The notes under the pieces: model-generated
The model's database searches: none
What the model saw: the letters and a program-made list of their open reading frames with translations, nothing else
Told to the model about the DNA's origin: nothing
Assembly: GCF_027594425.1 (NCBI RefSeq)
Contig: NZ_CP115159.1
Location: 62,001-126,000, forward strand
From: Zunongwangia sp. HGR-M22
GTDB lineage: Bacteria > Bacteroidota > Bacteroidia > Flavobacteriales > Flavobacteriaceae
Direction of reading: 5' to 3'
DNA: 64,000 nucleotides
Part shown: positions 19,111 to 28,210 of the stretch, in pieces
Position numbering within the stretch: the first letter of the stretch is position 1
Layout: the number at the start of each line of letters is the position of its first letter
Translations under genes and position numbers: made by a program

Positions 19111-19437
19111 CCATTTTAGGACTCATGAAATTCCCTTAATTTTCTACAGATATTTGTAATTAAATTATGGGGTCAGGGAACATTTGGTTTAGTTGATTAT
19201 GAAGGTATTTTTTCATATTTAATTTGCATAAGTAAAATTTTAGAACATAACGTTAGATTATTCAGGGCTGTATTGGCTTTATTTAATTATATGGTTGTAT
19301 AATAAGAGTTCAGGAAAGATTATGTAGTACAGACTTTTAGGCTTAGTATAAAATGTGGTTTTACCGTAGTTAAACTGTGGGGTATTAGGGTTTATTTGGA
19401 TTTTGTTATGATAAGTTTACAATTCCAAATTACTACA
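19111..19437. other. Gene-free stretch upstream of the outer-membrane protein
   Basis: No coding potential was seen. A TTAATTTG element at 19219-19226 resembles the Bacteroidetes -7 box, but no convincing -33 partner at normal spacing was found. It probably holds the promoter of the following gene. Confidence 0.35.
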
Positions 19438-21813
19438 ATGAAATTACGATTTATCCTTTTATTTTATATTTTATTCCCTGTCATTATGTTAGGACAGATA
19501 AATCTATCAGGTAAAGTAATAGATAAAAATAATGAACCCGTTGCTTTTGCAAATGTTATAGTGACGGAAAAAGGTACAGATAAGGTTAAAGGCAAAACAA
19601 CGGATAAAACAGGAAGCTTTGAACTAAAATTATCTAGTGCTCTTTATGAGGTTGAAATTAGTTTTGTTGGATATACGTCTTGGAATGAAACTATAAATTT
19701 AGAAAATAAAGATATTCATTTAGGAGTTATTAAGCTAGCTGAGAGTGCAACATCTTTAAATGAAATTGTTATTCAGGGTAAAAGGCCTGTCATTGAAAAT
19801 AAGATAGACCGGTTAGTCTTTAATGTCGGAAATTCAACGATAGCCTCCGGAGGAACAGCAATTGATATCATAAAAGTAACACCAGGAGTTATTGCAAATG
19901 GCAATGCAATATCTATGATAGGAAGAAGTGGAGTCGGTGTAATGATCAACGGAAAATTGATTCAATTGTCAGGAGAAGAATTACTTTCCTATTTGAATAC
20001 AATATCCTCAAACAATATAAAAAGTGTAGAAGTCATTACGTCTCCCCCTGCGAAATATGATGCAGAGGGTAATGCTGGTTTAATAAATATAGTATTAAGA
20101 AAACCTAAGAGAAATAGTTGGTATAATTATGCAAGATCAAATTATACCCAAAGAACTTACTCTGGATATGCCCTCGGGAATACTTTCCTTTTCAATAAAA
20201 ATAAATTTTCTTTATATGCCTCTATAGACGGAACATTAGGAAATAAGGCACAATATATTGAATCAACTATAGGTTATGATGAAGGCATCTGGCAAGGAAA
20301 AACTGATTATAAAAAACGATTGGATAACTTATCAGGAAGGTTTACACTGGGATATAACATAACTCCAAAATCTTCCGTTGGAATAACTTATCAAGGTTCA
20401 ATTTCTGACAAGGATGTCCACGATAGAGATAAAACCAAAATTTTTAATTCGCAAAATATTCGAGTTGGAGAGGTTATTTCAAAAGGTATGAATGATAGAG
20501 AAGGCGAAAATCATGATTTAAATCTTTCATATGAACATCAGTTAGATACACTTGGAAAAAAACTAGAAGCTGGACTTGATTACTTTCAATATAAAAATGA
20601 TCAAAGCCGCGTTTTTACAAGTGAACGAATAGATTATAATCCACAAAACTATGGCGTGATATCATCCAATACTCAGGAAGTCACCAATTACAATTTTAAT
20701 TTAGATATCTTACATCCAATAGGAAAGACTATGTTTTCTTATGGAGGTAAGATGACTTTCACAAACACTGTAAATCAACTTGCTTCAGAGAATCTTTTGG
20801 GTAGAAGCGATGATTTAATTCTGCAGAATGATCACTTTGATTATGATGAAAATATTCAAGCTATATATGCAGATGCAACTTCAAATATAAATGAGAAGTG
20901 GACTTTAAAATTAGGTCTTCGTCTGGAGGCAACACAGACTAAAGGAAATTCATTGACTACTTCCTCTGAATTTTCCAGAGACTATCTAAACTTGTTTCCA
21001 ACCATTTATTTTAATCACAACCCAAATAAAGAAAACTCTTATAATTTTAGTTATAGTAGAAGAATACGTAGGCCTCAATTTTCAGATCTTAATCCATTTC
21101 GTTGGTATATAAATGCCATCTCTTATACAGAGGGTAATCCATTTTTGCAGCCTCAAACTTCTCATAATTTCGAATTTAAATACAGCTATAAAAATTCAAT
21201 TATTTCTAGAATTTTTTCAAGTATATCTCGAAATGGCTATGGACAAATACCATCTGTTGATAGAGAAAATAATCAACAAATATATATTCGTAAAAATTTC
21301 TATAATTCTACAGTTATAGGAGCTAGTCAGATTTATTTAAAAGATATTTTTTCATGGTGGAAAACCATTACACAAGCTACCTTTTACCATTTCAGTTCTT
21401 CATATATCAATAATATCTCATTGTCTACAGACCTTAATAAAGGTTTTAACTTTCAATTCTATTCTAACCATAATTTTACTTTAAGCAAATTAGCTTCTGC
21501 AGAATTCACTTTTAATTATGGGGCGCCCCAAACGATGTTGTTATTTAAAACATCATCATCGGTTTCTGTTGATTTAGGATTTAGGTTAAAACTTTTTGAT
21601 GAAAAATTACACCTTAATTTTTCAGCTGTCGATATCTTAAAAACATCTGCTCGAACAACCAGGGCAATGACAAATGGCGTGCCTCAGGAGTATTATAATT
21701 ACAACGATAATAGATATTTCAGGCTTGGATTGGAATATAAGTTTGGAAATTCTAAAATCAAGGCCAGAACTACGAAATCTGGAAATAGAGATGAACAAAA
21801 TAGAGCAGGATAA
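19438..21813 (+). CDS. TonB-dependent outer-membrane beta-barrel protein (OMP_b-brl_3 type)
   Basis: A 791-residue outer-membrane protein. It has a signal peptide (about 1-21, ending MLGQ), a CarboxypepD_reg-like domain (about 22-105), a plug-like domain (about 115-215, with SVEVITSPPAKYDAEGNAG), and then a long barrel of the outer-membrane beta-barrel type distinct from SusC. An earlier in-frame ATG at 19396 would precede a normal signal peptide by 14 residues, so 19438 is preferred. No SusD partner follows. It lies 111 bp before the first RiPP precursor and shares its orientation. It could be a receptor for, or an outer-membrane path of, the peptide; both are inference. Confidence 0.85.
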   Translation: MKLRFILLFYILFPVIMLGQINLSGKVIDKNNEPVAFANVIVTEKGTDKVKGKTTDKTGSFELKLSSALYEVEISFVGYTSWNETINLENKDIHLGVIKLAESATSLNEIVIQGKRPVIENKIDRLVFNVGNSTIASGGTAIDIIKVTPGVIANGNAISMIGRSGVGVMINGKLIQLSGEELLSYLNTISSNNIKSVEVITSPPAKYDAEGNAGLINIVLRKPKRNSWYNYARSNYTQRTYSGYALGNTFLFNKNKFSLYASIDGTLGNKAQYIESTIGYDEGIWQGKTDYKKRLDNLSGRFTLGYNITPKSSVGITYQGSISDKDVHDRDKTKIFNSQNIRVGEVISKGMNDREGENHDLNLSYEHQLDTLGKKLEAGLDYFQYKNDQSRVFTSERIDYNPQNYGVISSNTQEVTNYNFNLDILHPIGKTMFSYGGKMTFTNTVNQLASENLLGRSDDLILQNDHFDYDENIQAIYADATSNINEKWTLKLGLRLEATQTKGNSLTTSSEFSRDYLNLFPTIYFNHNPNKENSYNFSYSRRIRRPQFSDLNPFRWYINAISYTEGNPFLQPQTSHNFEFKYSYKNSIISRIFSSISRNGYGQIPSVDRENNQQIYIRKNFYNSTVIGASQIYLKDIFSWWKTITQATFYHFSSSYINNISLSTDLNKGFNFQFYSNHNFTLSKLASAEFTFNYGAPQTMLLFKTSSSVSVDLGFRLKLFDEKLHLNFSAVDILKTSARTTRAMTNGVPQEYYNYNDNRYFRLGLEYKFGNSKIKARTTKSGNRDEQNRAG

Positions 21814-21924
21814 GAATAGTTAATTATGTATCCTTCTGAAAGTATAAAAATATCCTTGCAAGGGAGAGCAAAACATGAGTTAATCTCTATAAAATATGAC
21901 TCTAAAACTTAAAATTTTTACAAA

Positions 21925-22101
21925 ATGAAAAAACAAAGTTTCAAAGATTTACTTAGTAAAATGGAAAAACTTCAGGAAACTGAAGAGGGTAAACTAAAAG
22001 GTGGCATAAGTACTGTAAATAGCAATCTTTCTGAAGATGAGGTTGACAAACCTGACAATTATGGCTGTCCTGAAAATGTTTACTGTCCTAGTGAAGATTA
22101 A
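21925..22101 (+). CDS. RiPP precursor peptide 1 (GG leader, C-x5-C core)
   Basis: A 58-residue peptide. The leader (1-27) begins MKKQSFKDLLSKMEKL, is charged and helical, and ends in LKGG, the double-glycine site cut by C39 peptidases. The predicted core (28-58) is acidic and ends with a rigid pair YGCPENVYCP containing Cys48 and Cys54, each followed by Pro. It is the first of two near-identical tandem genes; the second starts 20 bp later. A radical SAM/SPASM maturase and a C39-containing ABC exporter follow on the same strand. The family resembles the GG-leader, radical-SAM-modified peptides of Bacteroidetes; the core sequence is not one I recognise. Confidence 0.88.
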   Translation: MKKQSFKDLLSKMEKLQETEEGKLKGGISTVNSNLSEDEVDKPDNYGCPENVYCPSED

Positions 22102-22121
22102 ATTTTAAACTTAAACGTAAA

Positions 22122-22301
22122 ATGAAAAAGCAAAATTTCAAAGATTTACTTAGTAAAATGGAAAAACTTCAGGAAACTGAAGAAGGTAAATTAAAAGGAG
22201 GAATTAGCACCGTTAATAGTAGTCTTTCTGAAGATGAGGTTGACAAACCTGACAACTATGGTTGTCCTGAAAATCTTTATTGTCCACAGGATAAAGATTA
22301 G
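22122..22301 (+). CDS. RiPP precursor peptide 2 (GG leader, C-x5-C core)
   Basis: A 59-residue paralogue of the gene immediately upstream. The leader differs only at residue 5 (Asn for Ser). The core differs at residues 34 (Ser for Asn) and 52 (Leu for Val) and in the last few residues (QDKD for SED). The LKGG cleavage site and the YGCPENLYCP motif (Cys48, Cys54) are unchanged. The tight conservation of core as well as leader suggests a recent duplication with both products used. A hairpin at 22314 separates it from the maturase gene. Confidence 0.88.
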   Translation: MKKQNFKDLLSKMEKLQETEEGKLKGGISTVNSSLSEDEVDKPDNYGCPENLYCPQDKD

Positions 22302-22313
22302 ATTGATTTTGAT

Positions 22314-22337
22314 TGGGAAGTCCTTATGGGCTTCCCA
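22314..22337 (+). promoter_or_regulatory. Hairpin between precursor and maturase genes
   Basis: TGGGAAGTCC and GGGCTTCCCA form a 10-bp stem (one G-T pair) with a TTAT loop. No T tract follows, so it may be a weak attenuator or a 3' stability element that keeps precursor mRNA above maturase mRNA. Confidence 0.55.
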
Positions 22338-22370
22338 TCAATAAATTGTTATTAATATTAAAATTGAAGT

Positions 22371-24626
22371 ATGAAAATTAGCTTTTATAATATATTTTAT
22401 CCCAAAGATGAAAAGATAATAGGATATAATACTGTTAGTGATAGGTTTGTTGTATTGGAGCCGATATTATATGAATTACTTGAGGCTAGTACAAACGAAA
22501 ATAACCTAGAGCAGTTAAAAGAAGTACATGAGAGCTTTTATCAGACATTGGTGGAGAATGGATTTATTGTTTCTAGTAATACAGATGAGCTTGAAGAGAT
22601 TAAGCTTATAAGCGACAGAGTAGATTTTGACGAGACGAATTTTGAACTTACAATCAACTCTACTATGAATTGTAATTTTAAATGTTGGTACTGTTATGAG
22701 TCTCATATTAAAGACTCTAAGGTTTCAGATGAAACCTTAGATAAAATAAAACTTTATATTGATAACTTAATAAATTCAAAGAAGGACAAGTTAAAAAGAT
22801 TTAGCCTTAAATGGTTTGGAGGGGAACCATTATTGTATTTTAATAAAACAATCTTACCATTATTGAAGCATGTTTATCCGAAAATGGAGGCAAACAATAT
22901 TCGGTTCAAGTCAAGTTTTACAACAAATGCATATTTAATAAATCAAAAACTTTTAGATGAATGTAAGAAATATGGTGTAGATGATTTTCAGATTACGCTT
23001 GATGGAAACCGCGAAAGACATGATAAAGTTCGGTATGTATCCAAAACGAAAGGATCTTACGATGAAATTATTGATAACATTAAACTTTGTTTAAAAAATA
23101 AATTTCATGTAACAGCACGGATTAATATTTCTGAAGAGACATTGCCTGGTATACTTGATATTATGGATGATTTTGAAGATGTTTCGAATCTTGAAAGACC
23201 ATTCTTGACCTTTTCGTTTCATAAAGTATGGCAAGTGAAAAAAGATTTAAAAACAGAGATTTCTGATATAGTATCTGCTTTTAGATTGAAAAATTTTACA
23301 GTTGCATCAGTGGCAGAAAGTAGCGCTTCTATTAGAAGTTCTTGCTATGCTGATAAATTAAATCAAGCTACCATAAATTATAATGGTGATATTTTTAAAT
23401 GTACAGCAAGGGAGTTTAGTAAAGAATCAAGAGATGGAATTCTTGAGTCTAACGGGAATATTGACTGGAATGAAGAGCGAGTTAAAAAACGACTAGAGGA
23501 TACAAGGTTCAGAAATAAACCATGCTTAGAGTGCAAAATTTTACCAATATGTAATGGAGGATGTTCTCAAGTTCGGGTCGAAAATGAGGGTATTGACTAT
23601 TGTGTTCACAATTTTGACGAAGATCGTAAAATGAATTTAGTAAAGGAAAAATTTAACTCTAGAATAAAACATGGAAATTTTGACAAGAAGTCACTAAATA
23701 GAATTGTATATAAACTAAGACATATAAATTATAATAGCTTACCGAAAATTAGCTCAGCAGTGTTTCAAAGTGGTATCAGTGATTTTATTAAACAAGAAGC
23801 AAGAAATAAAAATATTCCCGAAATACTGGAAATGAATCAAATCTATATTAAAGGAGTTAACAAACTTCGAATGAACCAATTTGGATCCTATATTAAGGAT
23901 CAACAAAAAATTGCTGAAATTTATGATTCCCTTGAGTTAAATGAGAATGAAGAAAAGATCACCTCATTTGTAGCCCTACCTGTGATTGCATATTATTTTT
24001 ATAAACTTAATGATTTTCAGGAAGCCTTAAGTTATACGAATAAAAGTATTGAAAATGATGACTATTTCCTTCCTAATCATGGAATTATGCATGGCCATAA
24101 AATTCAACAGATTCATAATATTATAAGAATATACTTTAAACAGAATAAAATTTTGGAAGCTTGTAGTCTGGTCAACTCAACTATTTCACATATGACTGGA
24201 AACGAAAATTTAAATTATCCAAAGGGAAATTGGAAGTATAAATCTTATGACTTTAACTCTCAGAACGATATTACAGGTTTGTTTCATCAAATCTTTTCAG
24301 AAACTGTAAATTCCATTTCAAGTATTTCAAAAAATTCTGATGAGGAGTTTGAATATTTCCAAAAGGCATTTGGAAATCTGTCAATGAATAAATATAATAT
24401 TCCATGTGCGCTAAAACCGTTATTTAAATTTATTGAAATTAAGAAAGCGCTTCACGGTAATTATTCTTATGATTATACTCAAATCGAGCAATGGATAGAT
24501 GAAACTTTAGATAGTGAATGGGCATCATTTTTTAAAAGTTTGTATTCAAATCTATATTATTCGATTGCAACAGGAGCATACCAGACAAACAAGCAAAATC
24601 TAAAGAATATACAATTGCAAAAATAG
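22371..24626 (+). CDS. Radical SAM/SPASM peptide maturase with long C-terminal extension
   Basis: A 751-residue enzyme. Residues 1-85 form an N-terminal domain of the kind that precedes the radical SAM core in peptide maturases and may bind the leader. The SAM cluster motif is C101-NFK-C105-WY-C108, followed by KWFGGEP (148-153), the usual SAM-binding GGEP. The SPASM cysteines are C325, C344, C385, C388, C394, C398 and C411 (CLECKILPICNGGC), enough for two auxiliary iron-sulfur clusters. Residues about 430-751 form a helical extension with TPR-like repeats (KLNDFQEALSYTNKSI, then QNKILEACSLVNSTI) that most SPASM maturases lack. It probably installs a crosslink, such as a thioether, in the adjacent C-x5-C peptides; the bond type cannot be read from the sequence. 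Confidence 0.88.
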   Translation: MKISFYNIFYPKDEKIIGYNTVSDRFVVLEPILYELLEASTNENNLEQLKEVHESFYQTLVENGFIVSSNTDELEEIKLISDRVDFDETNFELTINSTMNCNFKCWYCYESHIKDSKVSDETLDKIKLYIDNLINSKKDKLKRFSLKWFGGEPLLYFNKTILPLLKHVYPKMEANNIRFKSSFTTNAYLINQKLLDECKKYGVDDFQITLDGNRERHDKVRYVSKTKGSYDEIIDNIKLCLKNKFHVTARINISEETLPGILDIMDDFEDVSNLERPFLTFSFHKVWQVKKDLKTEISDIVSAFRLKNFTVASVAESSASIRSSCYADKLNQATINYNGDIFKCTAREFSKESRDGILESNGNIDWNEERVKKRLEDTRFRNKPCLECKILPICNGGCSQVRVENEGIDYCVHNFDEDRKMNLVKEKFNSRIKHGNFDKKSLNRIVYKLRHINYNSLPKISSAVFQSGISDFIKQEARNKNIPEILEMNQIYIKGVNKLRMNQFGSYIKDQQKIAEIYDSLELNENEEKITSFVALPVIAYYFYKLNDFQEALSYTNKSIENDDYFLPNHGIMHGHKIQQIHNIIRIYFKQNKILEACSLVNSTISHMTGNENLNYPKGNWKYKSYDFNSQNDITGLFHQIFSETVNSISSISKNSDEEFEYFQKAFGNLSMNKYNIPCALKPLFKFIEIKKALHGNYSYDYTQIEQWIDETLDSEWASFFKSLYSNLYYSIATGAYQTNKQNLKNIQLQK

Positions 24627-24633
24627 AATACTA

Positions 24634-24663
24634 TTATCACTCAAGTAAGAACTTGAGTGATAA
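24634..24663 (+). promoter_or_regulatory. Perfect 13-bp hairpin between maturase and exporter genes
   Basis: TTATCACTCAAGT pairs perfectly with ACTTGAGTGATAA over the loop AAGA, starting 7 bp after the maturase stop codon and ending 22 bp before the exporter start. No T tract follows on the plus strand, so mRNA processing or stabilisation is more likely than termination. Confidence 0.6.
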
Positions 24664-24685
24664 ATAATCCTATCATTCAAAATTA

Positions 24686-26878
24686 ATGAAATTTTCTCCG
24701 CAACATGATCAAATGGACTGTGGGCCAGCTTGTCTAAAAATGATAGCAAACCATCATGGAAAAGATTATCCTATAGAATATTTAAGGAAAAATTCTTATT
24801 TAACCAAAGAGGGAGTTTCGTTACAAGGTATCAAATTGGCTGCGCAGGATATTGGTTTCAAAACATTTCCTACCAAAGTTTCGTTGGAATTGTTAATGGA
24901 AAAAAAGGAGTTGTTGCCCTGTATTTTACATTGGAATCAGAATCATTTTGTCGTTCTTCAGAAAATTTATAGAAGTAAATTTTCAAAAAAAAGATATTTT
25001 TTAATAGCTGATCCAGCGCATGGATTTATTAAAGTCCAGTATGAGAGTTTTAAATCAAATTGGTTATCTAATAATACCGAGGGTGTTGTATTATACCTTA
25101 ATCCGAAGCAATCTTTTTTTGAGAAAGATCCTCCTATTGAACCTCCTTTTCCACTAAAAAGGCTTCTATCATATCTCAAGCCATATAAACGGCAGTTATC
25201 TTTAATGTTTTTATTATTGATGATTGGGAGTTTAATCAATATTGTTTTGCCATTTCTAACTCAACGTCTAATTGACGATGGTGTCAATACAAAGGATATG
25301 AGCGTTATAAATATTATTCTATTGGCACAATTGAGCTTGATAACGGGAACTATTATAACCGAGATTTTTAGGAATTGGTTAATGCTATATGTCGGTACTA
25401 AAGTAAGTATTCAGATAATTTCAGATTTTTTGAAAAAGCTTTTAAGCTTACCTATCAACTTCTTCGAAACAAAAATGATAGGTGATTTTAATCAAAGAAT
25501 TCAAGATAATCAACGTGTCGAGAATTTTCTGACATCTCAAAGTTTAATAACTATTTTTTCGGTTATAAGTCTTTCAACGTTTTTAATAGTTTTATTGTAT
25601 TATGATAGTTTTATATTGCTTATCTATATACTTTTGACAACATTATCTATCATATGGTCTCTTGTATGGTTGAAGAAAAGAAGGATTTTAGACTATTATA
25701 AATTTCAACATAAAAGTGAGAATCAGGATTCTTTGTATGAAATAATCAATGGAGTTGCAGAACTAAAATTGAACAATTTAGAAAGTTATAAGCGTAATAA
25801 TTGGAAAAAAATTCAAAAGCGTTTATTGCAAATTAATATTAGATTGTTGAAGGTGGATCAATTTCAATTATCAGGATTTAATTTAATTAACCAAGCAAAG
25901 AATATTTTTGTAACCTATTTTGCTGCCTCTTATGTCATAGAGGAGAAAATGACTTTAGGAACATTATTAGCGATTTCCTTTATAATCGGTCAACTAAATG
26001 CCCCGATTAGTCAACTAATCAACTTCTTCCGTTCTTTGCAAGATGCAAAATTAAGTCTTAGTAGACTCCAGGAAGTCCAAAATCATCCAGAAGAAGATGG
26101 CAAAGAACTTGATGTAATTCCTACATCTAAAAATAATAAGAAAGGGATAAAAATTGAGAATTTATCGTTCCAATATGGTGGTCCAAAATCATCTTATGCC
26201 TTAAAACAAATAGATTTGTTCATACCTGAAGGTAAAACTACTGCAATTGTGGGAGCAAGTGGTAGTGGGAAAACTACATTATTGAAGTTATTATTGAAAT
26301 TTTACAGACCGACCCATGGAAAAATTTATTACAATCAAGTAGATATAAATAAAATTTCTAGCTTCGTTCTTCGTGGTAAATCAGGCGTAGTGATGCAAGA
26401 GGGGTATATTTTTTCCGACACTATTGAAAGAAATATTGCTACATCCGAATTAAATATTAGCCATAATAGATTAACTAAAGCTATTAAAACTGCAAATATT
26501 GAAGGCTTTATTAATGATTTACCCTTAAAGTTAAAAACAAAAATAGGAGCCTCTGGGAATGGAATATCGGGGGGCCAAAAACAACGACTACTTATTGCTA
26601 GAGCCGTCTATAAAAATCCTAATTATTTATTTCTTGATGAAGCAACCAGCGCATTGGATGCCGAAAATGAAAAAATTATTCATTCAAACCTAAATAATTT
26701 TTTTAAGAAGAAAACGGCAATAATCATAGCTCATCGATTATCTACTGTGAAGAATGCAGATCAAATTGTGGTTCTCGAAAATGGGTGTATTGTCGAAATA
26801 GGTAATCACGAAGAACTAGTTTTAAATAGGGCAAAATATTTTGATTTAATTAAAAATCAGCTTGAGTTAGGAAATTAG
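24686..26878 (+). CDS. Peptidase-containing ABC transporter (C39, PCAT type)
   Basis: A 730-residue inner-membrane exporter that cuts the GG leader and exports the core. The C39 peptidase domain (about 1-150) has the oxyanion Gln9, catalytic Cys12 (DQMDCGPACLKM), His87 (NQNHFVVLQ) and Asp109 (ADPAHG). A six-helix transmembrane domain spans about 165-450. The nucleotide-binding domain has Walker A GASGSGKTT from Gly523, signature SGGQ from Ser628, Walker B YLFLDEATSALD and the H-loop IAHRLST. All catalytic residues are intact. It is the last gene of the RiPP operon. No HlyD-type adaptor or TolC gene is adjacent, so export past the outer membrane is unexplained. Confidence 0.92.
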   Translation: MKFSPQHDQMDCGPACLKMIANHHGKDYPIEYLRKNSYLTKEGVSLQGIKLAAQDIGFKTFPTKVSLELLMEKKELLPCILHWNQNHFVVLQKIYRSKFSKKRYFLIADPAHGFIKVQYESFKSNWLSNNTEGVVLYLNPKQSFFEKDPPIEPPFPLKRLLSYLKPYKRQLSLMFLLLMIGSLINIVLPFLTQRLIDDGVNTKDMSVINIILLAQLSLITGTIITEIFRNWLMLYVGTKVSIQIISDFLKKLLSLPINFFETKMIGDFNQRIQDNQRVENFLTSQSLITIFSVISLSTFLIVLLYYDSFILLIYILLTTLSIIWSLVWLKKRRILDYYKFQHKSENQDSLYEIINGVAELKLNNLESYKRNNWKKIQKRLLQINIRLLKVDQFQLSGFNLINQAKNIFVTYFAASYVIEEKMTLGTLLAISFIIGQLNAPISQLINFFRSLQDAKLSLSRLQEVQNHPEEDGKELDVIPTSKNNKKGIKIENLSFQYGGPKSSYALKQIDLFIPEGKTTAIVGASGSGKTTLLKLLLKFYRPTHGKIYYNQVDINKISSFVLRGKSGVVMQEGYIFSDTIERNIATSELNISHNRLTKAIKTANIEGFINDLPLKLKTKIGASGNGISGGQKQRLLIARAVYKNPNYLFLDEATSALDAENEKIIHSNLNNFFKKKTAIIIAHRLSTVKNADQIVVLENGCIVEIGNHEELVLNRAKYFDLIKNQLELGN

Positions 26879-26905
26879 AATGGAAACCTAACAAAGCTTA
26901 AGTGT

Positions 26906-28126
26906 TCAGAATTGGTTCATTTCCTCTTGATACTGATCTAAAATGTTGGTGGGTAGGGACCTTAAGTAAATTTGAGTTGTATTAATTTTGGAGTGTCCTA
27001 ACATCGAGGAAATAGCCATCAATGGAACATTTTTTAATAAAGCATGAGTAGCAAAACTATGTCTTGAAACATAAGAAGTTAACTTTTCTTCGATGTCACA
27101 TAATTTCGCCATTCTTTTTAAACCTGCATTATATCGATGCAAGGCATCTTTGGCATCTTTATATTGAAGTTCAGGTTCCTCTCTTTTTATTATTGGTAAA
27201 ATAAAATCATTGCTAGTCTTTCCTTTCGTATAATAGTTTAAAATCTCCTCAATAGGTTTAGTGATTTTTATATCATAAACCTTACTGGTCTTTTTACGCT
27301 GAAATCGAATTCTACCATCTACGATGTTTTCGATTTTTAAAAAAGCTAAATCGATAAAAGATAAACCAAATAACATATAAGATAGGAGAAAGTAGTTCCT
27401 ATAGTGAAACATGAAATCGGTCTCTGGAACGGTTAGAACTAATATCTTCTGTATGGATTCTAATTTAATAGCCCTCTTTGCGGTAGGTACCGTTTTAATT
27501 TGATAATTGTAAAATGGGTATGCCTCTCTTTTAATAAGGCCTTCTTTGATTCCCTTGTTATAGATAGCTCTCAGAGTACGCATATAAGAGGCAATTCCGT
27601 TAATGCTATTGCCTTTTTTAGATAAGTGATAGCGCTCAAAGTCTTTTAAAAATTGATAGTTAACTTCGTTGAATTTTACTTCTGCACCGCGCGTGAATGT
27701 TCTAAGGACATTTAATAAATGTTCATAATTCTTTGCTGTTCCATATCTACCTAAAGCACGAAGCTCCTCCACTTTTGCATCACCAAATTGATAGAATGAA
27801 TCATAAGTTGTTTGTCCGGTTAGTTTAGCCTTTACCTGTTTAATAGAGAGGTAATCTAGTTCTCCCGAATCGTGCAGTTCGTTCAGAATGTCCTGATATT
27901 CAACGATAATTTTAGCTAATAAATTATTTAATTGTCCTAACTTTGAGGTACCTTTATAGGAGGATTTAATACGTCTTCGATTCTCATCCCAGCTGTTAAT
28001 AGGTACTTTGTGACCGGTGGCAATTGAGGTAGATTTAGAGAAATGACTAAGCCGTATTTTTATTGGATATTGATGATCTTGTGTTTTTCGACGTTTATCT
28101 AGTGTTAAAATTAGACTGGTTTTCAT
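26906..28126 (-). CDS. Tyrosine recombinase (integrase) of the mobile element
   Basis: A 406-residue site-specific recombinase. It has an N-terminal arm-type DNA-binding region (about 1-90), a SAM-like core-binding domain (about 105-205) and a catalytic domain (about 215-400). Box II is SYVSRHSFATHAL with the catalytic Arg and His; the later His is in LGHSKINTTQIYL and the Tyr nucleophile is the Tyr of IYLRSL. At the box I position, where most family members have Arg, the sequence reads LLSYMLFGLSFIDLAFL with no Arg, as reported for IntDOT-like Bacteroides recombinases. The gene points inward from the tRNA fragment at 28349 and converges on the RiPP exporter. It very likely moves the whole element. 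Confidence 0.92.
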   Translation of the reverse strand: MKTSLILTLDKRRKTQDHQYPIKIRLSHFSKSTSIATGHKVPINSWDENRRRIKSSYKGTSKLGQLNNLLAKIIVEYQDILNELHDSGELDYLSIKQVKAKLTGQTTYDSFYQFGDAKVEELRALGRYGTAKNYEHLLNVLRTFTRGAEVKFNEVNYQFLKDFERYHLSKKGNSINGIASYMRTLRAIYNKGIKEGLIKREAYPFYNYQIKTVPTAKRAIKLESIQKILVLTVPETDFMFHYRNYFLLSYMLFGLSFIDLAFLKIENIVDGRIRFQRKKTSKVYDIKITKPIEEILNYYTKGKTSNDFILPIIKREEPELQYKDAKDALHRYNAGLKRMAKLCDIEEKLTSYVSRHSFATHALLKNVPLMAISSMLGHSKINTTQIYLRSLPTNILDQYQEEMNQF

Positions 28127-28210
28127 AAGATTTATACTTTAGGTGATGATAAAAATCCTTATTTCATAGGCTAAGGCACGAGTTCAGGTCTTATAAATTT
28201 AGTGAAAAAA

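Noticed and set aside
21113-21319. Plus-strand frame within the outer-membrane barrel gene
   Set aside because: It is an alternative frame of a continuous, family-typical barrel protein.
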